A stretch of 64,000 nt of DNA from Bog-756 sp963738545 (lineage in GTDB: Bacteria > Actinomycetota > Acidimicrobiia > Acidimicrobiales > RAAP-2): assembly GCA_963738545.1 (NCBI GenBank), contig CAVTXA010000002.1:310001-374000 (forward strand), read 5' to 3'. Of the stretch, positions 25,561 to 34,796 are shown in pieces (the stretch's first letter is position 1; the number at the start of each line of letters is the position of its first letter). Made by a program: the position numbers and the translations under genes. Under the pieces are notes generated by a model. The model searched no databases. It saw only the letters and a program-made list of their open reading frames with translations, and was not told the DNA's origin.

Positions 25561-26984
25561 GGGGTGGCCTCCATGGCTCGCACCATCGCTGCTCGTTGTG
25601 TGTCCAGGCGTGCCGCGGCCTCGTCGCTGCCTATCCGGGGCTCGAAGGTCCGCCCTCCCTCGGGGTTCGTGGGTGCGAGGCGGCCGTCGGTGCCGGCGCC
25701 CACCCGCGCCAGGGCGGCGAGGCCCAGGGCGGTGGCATGCGGGGAGCCGAAGACCTCGACTGGCGCCTGGAGCAAGTCGGCCTGGCGTTGGCAGAGTTCT
25801 TCGGAGCGCGTCAGGCCTCCGTCGACGCGCAGTACTCGGAGGTCGGTTCCGATATCGATACTGGCCGCACGGGCCAGGAGAGCAACCTGGGCGCAGAGGC
25901 CCTCGGTGACGGCGGAAACGATCTCGTCGGGTCCGGTAGCGAGGCCGATGCCCTCGAGGCTGGCACGCGCCTGGGGGGTCCAGTGGGGGGCGCCCAGGCC
26001 CGAGAAGGCAGGCACGCAGATCGTCTGGTCCGAGGGGTCCGCTCGGCGCAACTGACCATCGAGCCCGGTTGGCGACCCGAGGAGGCCGGTCCGGACGAGC
26101 CAGTCCAGGGCGGCCCCGGCGGCGTAGACCTGTCCGTCGAGGCACCAGGCCGTCGCCGCCCCGATCTGATGGGCCACCGAGGAGGAGAGCCCGACGGTCG
26201 ACCAGACGGGCCGTGCGCCGGTGCTGGCGAGCAGGAAGGCCCCGGTACCGAACGTGCATTTGGCCTCGCCGGACTCCAGGCAGCCCTCGCCGACGAGAGC
26301 GGCTTGCTGGTCGACGATGAGGGCCGTCACCTCGAGGGTCGGCCCGAATGCGTCGGTGGATCCGAGGCGGCCTGCGCAGTCGACCACCTCGGCGAGCGCC
26401 TCCAGATTCAGTCCGTAGATCGCCGTGGCCTCGGATGACCACGTCCTCGAGGTGAGGTCGAGGATGCCGCTACGCGACGCAGTGGCTGCGTCGGTCACGA
26501 ACCGTCCGGTCAACTGGCGGTTCAGCCAGGCGTCGATCCCGCACACCTGGTCGCCCGCGCCGCATCGGCTCTGGAGCCACGCCAGCTTCGGTGCCGTGAA
26601 GTAGGGGTCCAGCGGCAGCCCGGAGATCTCGAAGAGCCGGCGCCCGTGCCGTTCGGCCAGTGCCGCTGTGTGGTTGGTGGCGCGGCGATCCTGCCACGAG
26701 ATGACCGGGCTCCTGGCCTCGCCCGTCGCAGCGTCGATGGCCACGACGGATTCACCCTGGTTGGCGAGCGCCACCGAGCGGACGTCTCCACCAACGGCCA
26801 GAAACGCCCGGTGACCGGCCTCGAGGACGGAGGCGAGGATCTCCGCGGGGTCCTGCTCAACGCCCCCGTCGGGTGTGCGGTGGATGCCGACGGCCACCTC
26901 AGACTCGGCCAGGACACTGCCGTCGTCAGCGACGACGAGGGCCTTGGTGGCCGAGGTCCCCTGGTCGATGGCGAGGATGGTCAT
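25557..26984 (-). CDS. FGGY-family kinase, glycerol kinase-like
   Basis: 475 residues with the FGGY ATPase fold. It begins ILAIDQGTSATKALVV (phosphate-1 motif) and has GESVVAIDAATGE, ISWQDRRATNHTAAL and SGLPLDPYFTAPKLAWL, which track glycerol kinase closely, and a C-terminal GLGAPHWTPQARASLEGI. It phosphorylates glycerol (or a similar polyol) to glycerol-3-phosphate with ATP. It is about 25 residues shorter than typical GlpK. First gene of a three-gene operon with the dehydrogenase and flavoprotein. No transporter (GlpF) is nearby. A 12-bp palindrome lies 37 bp upstream. Confidence 0.88.
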   Translation of the reverse strand: MTILAIDQGTSATKALVVADDGSVLAESEVAVGIHRTPDGGVEQDPAEILASVLEAGHRAFLAVGGDVRSVALANQGESVVAIDAATGEARSPVISWQDRRATNHTAALAERHGRRLFEISGLPLDPYFTAPKLAWLQSRCGAGDQVCGIDAWLNRQLTGRFVTDAATASRSGILDLTSRTWSSEATAIYGLNLEALAEVVDCAGRLGSTDAFGPTLEVTALIVDQQAALVGEGCLESGEAKCTFGTGAFLLASTGARPVWSTVGLSSSVAHQIGAATAWCLDGQVYAAGAALDWLVRTGLLGSPTGLDGQLRRADPSDQTICVPAFSGLGAPHWTPQARASLEGIGLATGPDEIVSAVTEGLCAQVALLARAASIDIGTDLRVLRVDGGLTRSEELCQRQADLLQAPVEVFGSPHATALGLAALARVGAGTDGRLAPTNPEGGRTFEPRIGSDEAAARLDTQRAAMVRAMEATP

Positions 26985-27020
26985 GCACGTCAGTCTGTCG
27001 CCTTCGCGGGTGCCCCGTGG

Positions 27021-27032
27021 GGGGTTAACCCC
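27021..27032. promoter_or_regulatory. Palindrome between divergent operons
   Basis: GGGGTTAACCCC is a perfect 12-bp palindrome in the 109-bp gap between the glycerol operon (starting 26984, minus) and the ABC/two-component operon (starting 27094, plus). A second dyad, CGGTATT (27052-27058) with AATACCG (27078-27084), lies closer to the plus-strand start. Either could be a regulator site. Confidence 0.45.
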
Positions 27033-27093
27033 ACTTGGAGACGCCCACTAGCGGTATTCCGATCGACGAGTCGCTGCAATACCGTGACCAGTG

Positions 27094-28035
27094 ATGATCA
27101 CAGCTCACTCACTGACCAAGCGGTACGGCGACGCAACGGCTGTGGATGCCCTGACCTTCGAGGTCCCCTCCGGTGAGGTCACCGGGTTCCTGGGGCCGAA
27201 CGGTTCAGGTAAATCGACGACGATGCGGATGATCATGGGACTGGACCTCCCTGATTCCGGATCGGCCCTGATCGACGGCAAGCGCTACTGCGAGCTGGAC
27301 TGGCCCCTCCGCGAGGTCGGCGCCCTGCTCGATGCTAAGGCGTTCCACCCTGCTCGGACCGCCCGCAACCACCTGCGTTGGTTGGCATTGGCCAACAACA
27401 TTCCGGCCGGCCGTGTCGACGAGGTTCTCGACCAAGTCGGTCTCACGTCGGTGGCCGGGCGACGTGTCGGAAAGTTCTCTCTCGGCATGACACAGCGACT
27501 GGGCATTGCTGCGGCGCTGCTGGGTGATCCCGGTGTCCTGCTCTTCGACGAGCCCGTCAACGGGCTCGATCCGGAAGGTATCCGCTGGGTACGTCACTTT
27601 CTACGGGACCTGGCCCGACAGGGCCGCACGGTGCTCGTGTCGAGCCACCTCATCAGCGAGATGTCCCTGACCGCCGACCGGCTGGTCGTGATCGGTCGGG
27701 GACGCCTGATCGCGGAGACGAGCGTCGCCGACTTCGTGGCCCGCAGCGGGGGGGAGTTGGTACGCCTCGTCACACCGGACATGGACGCGTTCACGGCGAG
27801 CCTGACGGCGGCCGGTGCCACCGTTGTTTCCGACGACGGGGCGCTGACGGTCGGACGTCTGGCCTCCCCGCAGATCGGCGACCTGGCCGCCCGGGACGGG
27901 CTCAGGATCTACGAGCTGACCCCGGTGACTGTGTCCTTGGAGGACGCGTTCATGGAGTTGACGCAGGACGAGGTGGAGTACCGCCCGTCGATGATGCCCG
28001 GCGAGTTCGCCGCCGAACAAGGAGTAGGACGATGA
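27094..28035 (+). CDS. ABC transporter ATPase subunit (CcmA/DrrA-like)
   Basis: 313 residues. Walker A FLGPNGSGKSTTMRMIMGL, signature KFSLGMTQRLGIAAALL and Walker B VLLFDEPVNGLDPEGI are followed by a 90-residue C-terminal extension typical of DrrA/CcmA-like export ATPases. GTG 27091 and ATG 27094 are adjacent, and neither has a ribosome binding site, so the mRNA may be nearly leaderless. The stop overlaps the permease start (ATGA). Four genes in a row overlap in this way, giving one transport-plus-signalling operon. Confidence 0.9.
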   Translation: MITAHSLTKRYGDATAVDALTFEVPSGEVTGFLGPNGSGKSTTMRMIMGLDLPDSGSALIDGKRYCELDWPLREVGALLDAKAFHPARTARNHLRWLALANNIPAGRVDEVLDQVGLTSVAGRRVGKFSLGMTQRLGIAAALLGDPGVLLFDEPVNGLDPEGIRWVRHFLRDLARQGRTVLVSSHLISEMSLTADRLVVIGRGRLIAETSVADFVARSGGELVRLVTPDMDAFTASLTAAGATVVSDDGALTVGRLASPQIGDLAARDGLRIYELTPVTVSLEDAFMELTQDEVEYRPSMMPGEFAAEQGVGR

Positions 28036-28841
28036 CCACCGAGGTCCTGTTGGATGCCCCGCGAAGCCACTATCGCCCGAGGGACATCGCGCGGTCCGAG
28101 CTGGCCAAGATCGTGACCCTGCGCTCGACGGCCATCACGGTCGGTCTGACCTTCGTCGCCTGCCTCCTGGTCACCGGGTTGGTAACCCACGCCGCCCTGC
28201 ACCAGCGACCGGCCTTCTATCAGGGCTTCGATGCCACCCAGGAGTCCCTCATCGGCATGATCACCGTCGCCCTGGCCGCTGGCGTCTTCGGGGCGCTCCT
28301 CATCACGGGGGAGTATTCGAGCGGGACGATCCGGACCACGATGGCTGCCGCGCCGAAGCGATCCCTGTTGCTCGCCACCAAGCTCGGCCTGACCACCATG
28401 CTCGCCATGGTCTTCTGTGTGGTGCTGAGCTTTCTCTCGTTCTTCCTCGGACAAGCCATTCTCTCGAGCGGCGGGGCCCCCACGGCGACCCTGGCCACCT
28501 CGGGGGCTGCCCGGGCCGTGATCCTGACCGGGCTGTTCATCGGGCTCATCGCCCTCATGTCCTTCGGATTTGGGCTCATCTTCCGTAGCACCGCCGCGGC
28601 AATCGCCGCCTTCGTCGGGGTGATCTTCGTCCTCCCCCTGGTGATGCACGGGATCTCCGAGTCGTCGGTCCGCTTTCTCCCGACCAACATTCTGACCAAC
28701 TCGATCATGTCGACGGTCCGTCAGGGACAGGGTGGGCCCTTCCCTCCGCTCTCACCGGTCGTAGGGTTGTTGCTGATGGTCCTCTATGCCGCAGCCGCCC
28801 TCACCGTCGGAGCCGTGCTCTTCGTGAGGCGCGACGCTTGA
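28032..28841 (+). CDS. ABC transporter permease subunit
   Basis: 269 residues with six hydrophobic helices. After an N-terminal cytoplasmic stretch, LRSTAITVGLTFVACLLV opens the membrane part, and GALLITGEYSSGTIRTTMAA matches the EYxxGTIRxT loop of ABC-2-type permeases. It forms the membrane channel for the ATPase at 27094. ATG 28032 overlaps the ATPase stop, and its own stop overlaps the TTG start of the histidine kinase. The substrate is unknown; the linked two-component system suggests sensing of a membrane-active compound or stress. Confidence 0.88.
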   Translation: MTTEVLLDAPRSHYRPRDIARSELAKIVTLRSTAITVGLTFVACLLVTGLVTHAALHQRPAFYQGFDATQESLIGMITVALAAGVFGALLITGEYSSGTIRTTMAAAPKRSLLLATKLGLTTMLAMVFCVVLSFLSFFLGQAILSSGGAPTATLATSGAARAVILTGLFIGLIALMSFGFGLIFRSTAAAIAAFVGVIFVLPLVMHGISESSVRFLPTNILTNSIMSTVRQGQGGPFPPLSPVVGLLLMVLYAAAALTVGAVLFVRRDA

Positions 28842-30217
28842 GCGATCCGAGCGCCGAGGTCGGCTGGGTGCAGATCCGGATACCCGAGCAGCGGGCCCAG
28901 CAGGCCAAGCACCTGGTCCAGGTGGTGGTGCGTGAGCCGTTCCAGAAACGCAGCTGGGCGGAGCTGGGCTACTTCCTGGCCGCCTCGGCACTGACCCTGG
29001 GGGCGGTCATGGTCCTCACCGGGATTGGCTTCGTGGGCCTGGTCCTCACCGTCATCCTGGTGGGCATCTTCATCCTGGGGGGCGGACTGCGAGTGGCTCG
29101 GGGCCTCGGCCGCTGGCAGCGGGCGCTGGCGTGGGCGACGCTGGGCGAGGAAATCGCCGAACCTAAGCCGTTCAGCCCGGCTCCTGGGGCCTTCCGATGG
29201 TTGCGGGCGGCGCTGGGGGACGGCGTGGCATGGCGGTCGGTGCTCTATTTCGTGGCCAAGGTTCCACTCACCATCTTCGGGGTGTGGTTCGCCCTCAGCC
29301 TGTGGGTCGAGGCGCTGCTCGGGATCGCGTCGCCCTTGCTCGGCGATGGGGGAACGACTCGGTTCGGCCTCCTCGGCCACGCCGTCGGACCCGCCGGATC
29401 CCCTCCGGGGCCGACGGACCTCGCCACCCATGTCACCGAGTTCGCCATCGGGGTCCTCTTCCTCTTCCTCGCCCCATGGGCGATGCGGTTCGTCGTCTGG
29501 GTCGATCGACGCATGATGCACCTCCTGCTCGGGCCGAACGCCACGTCGTCCCGGGTCCGGAGTCTCGAGGCGTCGAGGACGAAGACATTGGACGCCGCCA
29601 CCGAGACCCTCCAGCGCATCGAGCGCAACCTCCACGACGGCACCCAAGCCCAACTGGTGGCCCTGGCCATGCGTCTGGGGCAGGCGAAGGAACGGCTGGA
29701 GGGCATCGACGTCGAGGCCGACGAAGCCGTTGACCTGCAGGTCGTGCGACGCCTGGTGGACGAAGCCCATCGCGGGGCGAAGGAAGCCATCACGGACCTC
29801 CGGGACCTGGCCCGCGGTATCCACCCGCCGGCGCTCGACACCGGACTGGAGAACGCACTGGCCACGTTGGCCGCCCGCTCGACGATCCCCACCGACGTGC
29901 ACGTGTCCGTCGATTCCCGACCCAGCGCGGCCATCGAGGCGATCTGCTACTTCTGCGCAGCCGAGCTGCTGGCCAACGTGGCCCAGCACGCCGAGGCTTC
30001 CCGGGCGTCGTTGAGTTGCGCTCAACACGGCCCATGGCTGCGCATCGTCGTGCGCGACGACGGACGTGGCGGAGCGACGGTCAACCGGATCGGCTCGTCG
30101 TCGAGCGGCCTGGCGGGCCTGGCCGACCGGGTAGGAGCGGTCGACGGGCACTTGGGCATCGCCAGTCCCCCCGGCGGCCCGACGGTCGTCACCGTTGACC
30201 TGCCCACACTCGCGTGA
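28838..30217 (+). CDS. Sensor histidine kinase (NarL-type, membrane bound)
   Basis: 459 residues. A four-helix N-terminal sensor region (two hairpins at about 45-90 and 130-220) of the 'putative sensor' type precedes the HisKA_3 dimerisation helix, with phosphoacceptor His in IERNLHDGTQAQLVALAM (about 266). The ATPase domain follows, with the N-box ELLANVAQHAEASRA and G-boxes VVRDDGRGGATV and SGLAGLADRVGAVDG. TTG 28838 overlaps the permease stop, which fixes the start. It autophosphorylates and passes phosphate to the receiver protein encoded next. Confidence 0.9.
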   Translation: MSDPSAEVGWVQIRIPEQRAQQAKHLVQVVVREPFQKRSWAELGYFLAASALTLGAVMVLTGIGFVGLVLTVILVGIFILGGGLRVARGLGRWQRALAWATLGEEIAEPKPFSPAPGAFRWLRAALGDGVAWRSVLYFVAKVPLTIFGVWFALSLWVEALLGIASPLLGDGGTTRFGLLGHAVGPAGSPPGPTDLATHVTEFAIGVLFLFLAPWAMRFVVWVDRRMMHLLLGPNATSSRVRSLEASRTKTLDAATETLQRIERNLHDGTQAQLVALAMRLGQAKERLEGIDVEADEAVDLQVVRRLVDEAHRGAKEAITDLRDLARGIHPPALDTGLENALATLAARSTIPTDVHVSVDSRPSAAIEAICYFCAAELLANVAQHAEASRASLSCAQHGPWLRIVVRDDGRGGATVNRIGSSSSGLAGLADRVGAVDGHLGIASPPGGPTVVTVDLPTLA

Positions 30218-30882
30218 TCGTGCCCGATGTCGGCCCGTTCCGGGTGGTGATCGCCGAGGACTCCGCCATCCTGAGGGACGGGCTGCACCAGCTCCTTACG
30301 GACCGTGGGTTCACGGTGGTCCGGGCGGTGGGCGATGCCGTGAGCCTCGAACAGGCGGTTGCCGAGGACCCGCCCGATGTGGCTGTGGTCGACATCCGCA
30401 TGCCGCCGACCTTCACGGATGAGGGCCTACGGTCCGCCATCCGGCTGCGCTCGGACCACACCGAGGTAGGGATCCTGGTGTTTTCCCAGTACGTGGAGAC
30501 GAGGTTCGCCGCCGAGCTGCTCGCTGGCGGCGCCGCCGGCATCGGCTACCTGCTGAAGGACCGGGTGGCCGACGTTGCGGACTTCGTCGAGGCACTGGTC
30601 CGGGTGGCGTCTGGGGGCACCGCCCTTGACCCGGAGGTGGTGACCCAGTTGATGGGAGCATCCCGTCGCAAGGACGCGCTTTCCGGACTCAGCGTCCGCG
30701 AGCGCCAGGTCCTGGCGCTGATGGCTGAGGGTCGAACGAACTCGGCCATCGCCGCCAGCCTCGTTGTCTCGGAAGGGGCCGTGGAGAAGCACATCGCCAA
30801 CATCTTCTCCAAACTGGACTTGCCCGCATCATCCACCGACCACCGGCGGGTCCTGGCCGTGCTCAGGTATCTGGAGGGATGA
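30214..30882 (+). CDS. NarL/FixJ-type response regulator
   Basis: 222 residues. The receiver domain has acidic pocket VVIAEDSAILRDGL, phospho-acceptor Asp in VAVVDIRMPPTF (about 55) and Lys in GYLLKDRV (about 112). The C-terminal LuxR-type helix-turn-helix is LSVRERQVLALMAEGRTNSA through VVSEGAVEKHIANIFSKLDL. GTG 30214 overlaps the kinase stop. It is the cognate partner of the kinase and probably regulates the upstream ABC genes. Confidence 0.92.
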   Translation: MIVPDVGPFRVVIAEDSAILRDGLHQLLTDRGFTVVRAVGDAVSLEQAVAEDPPDVAVVDIRMPPTFTDEGLRSAIRLRSDHTEVGILVFSQYVETRFAAELLAGGAAGIGYLLKDRVADVADFVEALVRVASGGTALDPEVVTQLMGASRRKDALSGLSVRERQVLALMAEGRTNSAIAASLVVSEGAVEKHIANIFSKLDLPASSTDHRRVLAVLRYLEG

Positions 30883-31234
30883 CTTGGATGGCGGTGGAAG
30901 TTGCCATCCCCCTCGATTGGAAGTGCCAGTGGACACCGGTCTAGACGCTGAGACCGTTGGAGCCGTGCGGTGGGTAATGCTCGTCGAAGGGCAGATTTCG
31001 AATGCGGTCGACTCACCCGTAGGCCGCTAAGGAAGTGATGGGACCACCTTCGAACCCCTGCCGGGCCCTCGTTGGCGTCGAATAAGCATTGCGACGACCC
31101 GAGGCAGCGGTGCCCCTGAGATAGCGGTTGCCTCAAGGCCCGAAGGCTCAGCCTTGTGAGCGCTCGGCGGAATTTGCTTGCTGCCAATCGGTCCTCCGGT
31201 GGGGAGATGCGCACAAGATGGCACCCGGGAGGGG
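30883..31234. other. Intergenic stretch with no recognised gene
   Basis: About 350 bases between the response regulator stop and the PadR promoter. Neither strand has a recognisable protein, RNA gene, strong hairpin or repeat. GC content looks lower and more even than in the flanking coding DNA. It marks the left end of the accessory-looking stretch. Confidence 0.5.
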
Positions 31235-31264
31235 TTGACTCCGTGTATACACTCAGTGTATTCT
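31235..31264 (+). promoter_or_regulatory. PadR operon promoter with overlapping dyad operator
   Basis: -35 TTGACT (31235-31240) and -10 TATTCT (31259-31264) are 18 bp apart. The spacer contains the perfect palindrome GTGTATACAC (31243-31252), and a second dyad, ACACTCAGTGT, overlaps it and runs into the -10. PadR proteins usually repress their own operon from such sites, so this is probably the autoregulatory operator for the gene at 31272. Confidence 0.7.
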
Positions 31265-31271
31265 CGCAGGT

Positions 31272-31796
31272 ATGAGCGTTCCCCTCACCCTCCTCGGCCT
31301 GCTCGATCGAGAGCCCAGCCACGGATACGACCTGAAGCGTGACTACGACAGTTTTTTCGGTCGAGGCAAACCGTTGCCCTTCGGGCAGGTGTACTCAACC
31401 CTCGGCCGCCTGGCACGCGACGGAAAGGTGCTTCCGGGAGAGGTCGAGCCCGGTTCCGGCCCCGAGCGCAAGCGTTATGCGATCACCGAGGTGGGCAAGG
31501 ACGAGGTCGAGACGTGGCTCGCCCAACCGATCGAACCCGAACCACATCTGCAGACTGAGTTGTTCGCGAAGGTGGTGCTCTCCTTGATGCTCGGACGCTC
31601 CGCTGAGCAGTACCTGGATGTTCAGAGGAGCGCCCATCTCCAACGCATGCGGGAACTGACGGGGATGAAGCGTGACGGTGCCGTGGTCGATGCGCTTCTC
31701 GCCGATCACGGCCTATTCCACCTCGAAGCTGACCTTCGGTGGATCGACCTGACGGCCGCCCGGCTCAGCATCCTGGCCGAGGCGGTGCGGTCATGA
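31272..31796 (+). CDS. PadR family repressor
   Basis: 174 residues. The N-terminal winged helix is classic PadR: PLTLLGLLDREPSHGYDLKR, then GQVYSTLGRLARDGKV and KRYAITEVGKDEVETWL. The C-terminal helix pair (about 100-174) is for dimerisation. ATG 31272 lies 7 bases after the -10 element, so the transcript may be almost leaderless. The stop overlaps the ABC ATPase start (ATGA at 31793-31796). It probably represses the MacB-like exporter operon and is relieved by an exported compound. Confidence 0.92.
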   Translation: MSVPLTLLGLLDREPSHGYDLKRDYDSFFGRGKPLPFGQVYSTLGRLARDGKVLPGEVEPGSGPERKRYAITEVGKDEVETWLAQPIEPEPHLQTELFAKVVLSLMLGRSAEQYLDVQRSAHLQRMRELTGMKRDGAVVDALLADHGLFHLEADLRWIDLTAARLSILAEAVRS

Positions 31797-32509
31797 CATC
31801 CGGTGACCTGGCACAGGTCATGGCGGCAGATAGCTACATCCTCGAAGCGAGCGATGTCGTATTGTCCTTCGGCGAGACACCTGCCCTGCGCGGTGCCAAT
31901 GTTGCCGTGACCCGCGGTGAGATCCTCGCCGTGATGGGCCCGAGTGGTTCGGGCAAGTCCACGCTACTCCACTGCCTGGCGGGCATCTTGGTACCTGACT
32001 CCGGAGAGATCAGGTTCGCGGGTGGTCGTCTTGATGCCCTTCCCGAACAGGATCGCAGTGCTCTACGTCGTGATCGCTTCGGCTTCGTCTTCCAGTTCGG
32101 CCAGCTCGTGCCCGAACTGAGCGCCGAAGAGAACGTCGCCCTCCCCTTGCTCTTGGGAGGGATGCGTCGCAGCCGAGCTCTCACCGAGGCTCGCTCGTGG
32201 TTCGAGCGGCTGGGGCTCGACGGCATGGAGCAACACCGGTCGGGGGAGATGTCTGGCGGACAGGCCCAGCGCGTCGCACTCGCTCGGGGCCTGGTCGCGC
32301 ACCCCGAGGTGCTCTTCGCCGACGAGCCGACAGGTTCCCTTGACTCGCTCACCGGTGAGCTCGTCATGGAGCTTCTGACTGCAGCGGCGCGCGAACAGGG
32401 CACGACCGTTGTGCTGGTGACCCATGAACCTAGGGTGGCCGCCTATGCGGACCGGGAGGTCGTCGTCCGCGACGGCAAGGTCGCCTCACTTGATCGCGCT
32501 GCCCGATGA
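31793..32509 (+). CDS. ABC ATPase, MacB/LolD type
   Basis: 238 residues. Walker A AVMGPSGSGKSTLLHCLAG, signature EMSGGQAQRVALARGLV, Walker B VLFADEPTGSLDSLTG and H-loop LVTHEPRVA, with the DEPTGSLD wording typical of the LolD/MacB/FtsE group. It pairs with the FtsX-like permease encoded next (start overlaps this stop). The PadR-controlled pair resembles actinobacterial drug or antimicrobial-peptide efflux systems. Confidence 0.92.
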   Translation: MTSGDLAQVMAADSYILEASDVVLSFGETPALRGANVAVTRGEILAVMGPSGSGKSTLLHCLAGILVPDSGEIRFAGGRLDALPEQDRSALRRDRFGFVFQFGQLVPELSAEENVALPLLLGGMRRSRALTEARSWFERLGLDGMEQHRSGEMSGGQAQRVALARGLVAHPEVLFADEPTGSLDSLTGELVMELLTAAAREQGTTVVLVTHEPRVAAYADREVVVRDGKVASLDRAAR

Positions 32510-34725
32510 TCCGCCTGGGATTGCGCCTCTCTTTCAACGGGGGGCGGGAGGCATGCAGTCGCCTTGTCGTCATGGCGGTGGGTGTGGCCCTTGGCGCCTG
32601 TCTCCTCCTCGCCAGCATCGCGGCCATGAACGCCGTCAATGCGCAAGACGCCCGTGGGGCCTGGCTGAACTCCCATTCAGTTGCCGTCCGGTCCGCCGGC
32701 ACGAGCGGCCGCACGTCCCCGCTGGGGTGGCTCGCGAGCAAGGACGAGTTCCAGGGCCAGATCATCGACCGCGTCGACGTCGCCGCGACCGGACCGCGGT
32801 CACCGATCCCTCCGGGGTTGTCTCGCGTGCCCAGCGCGGGGGAATACTTCGTGTCGCCCGCCCTTGCCAAGCTACTGCGGGAGACCCCCGCTGCCGAACT
32901 GGGGAATCGCTTTCCTGGACACGAGGTCGGCACCATCGGTACCGCCGGTGTCCCCAATCCCGACGCGCTGATCGTCGTGGTGGGTCACACCGTTGGAGTG
33001 CTCTCGAAGCTCCCCGGTGTCGGCGAAGTAACCGCATTTGCTACCAGTGGCTTCGGATCCAAGCAGTTCCTCGTCGTCCTCTTTATCGGAGCCCTCGCCC
33101 TGCTCTTTCCTGTGCTCATCTTTATCGGTACCGCAACCAGACTCGCGGCCGCACGTCGAGAACAGCGCTTCGCTGCCATGCGGCTAGTCGGCGCCACACC
33201 TCGACAAGTATCGGTGATCGCGGGTGTCGAGACGTCCGTCGCCTCTGTTGCCGGGGTACTCATCGGCTTCGTCCTCTTCCTCCTCCTCCGACCCGCCCTT
33301 CAGCACGTGTCGATCACCGGGGTGCCGTTCGCTCCGGGTGACCTATCGCTCACGGCCTTCGACGTACTCCTCGTCGCCCTCGGCGTCCCCGTCGCCGCTG
33401 CGCTTGCATCCCGAGTGGCGCTCCGCCGGTTGATGGCCTCACCCCTCGGAGTGAGCCGCCGCGTCACTCCACCGGCCCCGGGACCTGCCCGGATCGTTCC
33501 CCTCGTGGTCGGCCTGGTGTGGCTTGGTGCGTTCGTCCTGTTCGGCAGGTCAGACAGCAACGTCGTGATCTACGTGTACTTCATCGGTTTTCTCCTGGTC
33601 ATGATGGGGCTCGTCTGGGCGGGCCCGTTGATTACCCACGTCGGGGGTCGGGCGATGGCCAGGCGGACGCACCGGGCCGAGGCCCTCTTGGCAGGGCGGC
33701 GCCTTTCCGACGACCCCCGGACCGCCTTTCGCTCAATCAGCGGCCTCGTGCTGGCGCTGTTCCTGGCCAGCTTGGCCAGCGGCATCGTCACGACGATCAT
33801 CGCCGACAAGGGTGCACCCGCCGGCGGGCAGGGTGCGGTCGATACAGTGGTGGCAGTCTTCGGCCAACCCAACGCCAATGCCGTTGAGTCCCAGTTCTCG
33901 ATCCCAGCGCTCCCGAGTGGACTGACCACCGAGCTGAGCTCGATCAAGGGTGTACGCGGGGTGACGGTGATCCACTGGGATCCAAGTGCTCCGCTCGGCC
34001 CGGCAGTAGTTTCGTGTGCCGAGTTGACCCGGACCCCTGCCCTTGGTCGATGCGCTGCCGGTGCGTCGGTGGCGAGCATCGACCTCCAGTCATCCCAAGC
34101 CAACGGACTGACGCAGAGGTCCACCCTGGCCGACCAGGTCTGGCCCGGGGTGGGGATTGCGGCCGAGCGTCTCGCCGGATACCCGGTTGAAGAGGTGGTC
34201 GTGGGGACGGATGGGTCGTCGACAGCGATCGAAGGGGCTCGCACTCACCTCGATGTGGCCATACCAGCTCAGGACTACTTCCAAGCACCGACGACCCTGG
34301 GCGAGATCACACCGTCTACGGCGCAGTCTCTGGCCGAGGCAAAGAACGTCACCGACGTCATCATCGTCGCCAGCTTGATCATCGCAGGATGCAGCCTTGC
34401 CGTCGGGGTGACGGCAGGCGTGAGCGATCGCAGGCGACCCTTCAGCCTGTTGCGGCTGACTGGGGTTCCCCTTGCCATGTTGCGCCGAGTCGTTGTCCTC
34501 GAGGCGGCAGTGCCGCTCCTCGTAGCCGCAGTTGCGTCCGCCGGCATAGGGCTCCTGGCTGCGGAGCTATTCCTGCAAGCACAGTTGAGTGTGTCGCTGC
34601 GCTGGCCCGGCGGGCTCTACAGCTTCGTCATCCTTGCCGGAGTCGCTGGCTCCTTTGGGTTGATCGCCCTCACGTTCCCAATCCTCGAGCGGATCACGGG
34701 TCCTGAGGTCGCCCGGAACGAGTGA
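32506..34725 (+). CDS. FtsX/MacB-like ABC permease (739 aa)
   Basis: 739 residues with one N-terminal helix (about 20-40), three core helices (about 185-285), two or three central helices around 325-370 and 410-430, and three C-terminal helices (about 620-735). This is the duplicated FtsX arrangement found in Gram-positive peptide-resistance and efflux permeases. The extracytoplasmic segment at about 435-600 is large. ATG 32506 overlaps the ATPase stop. It has no periplasmic partner gene nearby, as expected for a bacterium with a single membrane. Confidence 0.88.
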   Translation: MIRLGLRLSFNGGREACSRLVVMAVGVALGACLLLASIAAMNAVNAQDARGAWLNSHSVAVRSAGTSGRTSPLGWLASKDEFQGQIIDRVDVAATGPRSPIPPGLSRVPSAGEYFVSPALAKLLRETPAAELGNRFPGHEVGTIGTAGVPNPDALIVVVGHTVGVLSKLPGVGEVTAFATSGFGSKQFLVVLFIGALALLFPVLIFIGTATRLAAARREQRFAAMRLVGATPRQVSVIAGVETSVASVAGVLIGFVLFLLLRPALQHVSITGVPFAPGDLSLTAFDVLLVALGVPVAAALASRVALRRLMASPLGVSRRVTPPAPGPARIVPLVVGLVWLGAFVLFGRSDSNVVIYVYFIGFLLVMMGLVWAGPLITHVGGRAMARRTHRAEALLAGRRLSDDPRTAFRSISGLVLALFLASLASGIVTTIIADKGAPAGGQGAVDTVVAVFGQPNANAVESQFSIPALPSGLTTELSSIKGVRGVTVIHWDPSAPLGPAVVSCAELTRTPALGRCAAGASVASIDLQSSQANGLTQRSTLADQVWPGVGIAAERLAGYPVEEVVVGTDGSSTAIEGARTHLDVAIPAQDYFQAPTTLGEITPSTAQSLAEAKNVTDVIIVASLIIAGCSLAVGVTAGVSDRRRPFSLLRLTGVPLAMLRRVVVLEAAVPLLVAAVASAGIGLLAAELFLQAQLSVSLRWPGGLYSFVILAGVAGSFGLIALTFPILERITGPEVARNE

Positions 34726-34777
34726 CGAAGATTGCCCATCCCATTGGTCCGCTTCCAGCGAGTTGGCCGGCTCGCCG

Positions 34778-34796
34778 GGGGACCCTCAGAGTCCCC
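34778..34796 (+). terminator. Weak hairpin after the MacB-like operon
   Basis: GGGGAC / GTCCCC forms a 6-bp stem with a 7-base loop 53 bp past the permease stop. No T-run follows. The 269-bp gap to the next gene (34726-34994) contains nothing else I recognise. Confidence 0.35.

Noticed and set aside
28838..30882. Nisin/bacitracin-type sensing module with peptide gene
   Set aside because: ABC plus two-component layout fits, but no small peptide gene with good codon bias is visible in the operon.
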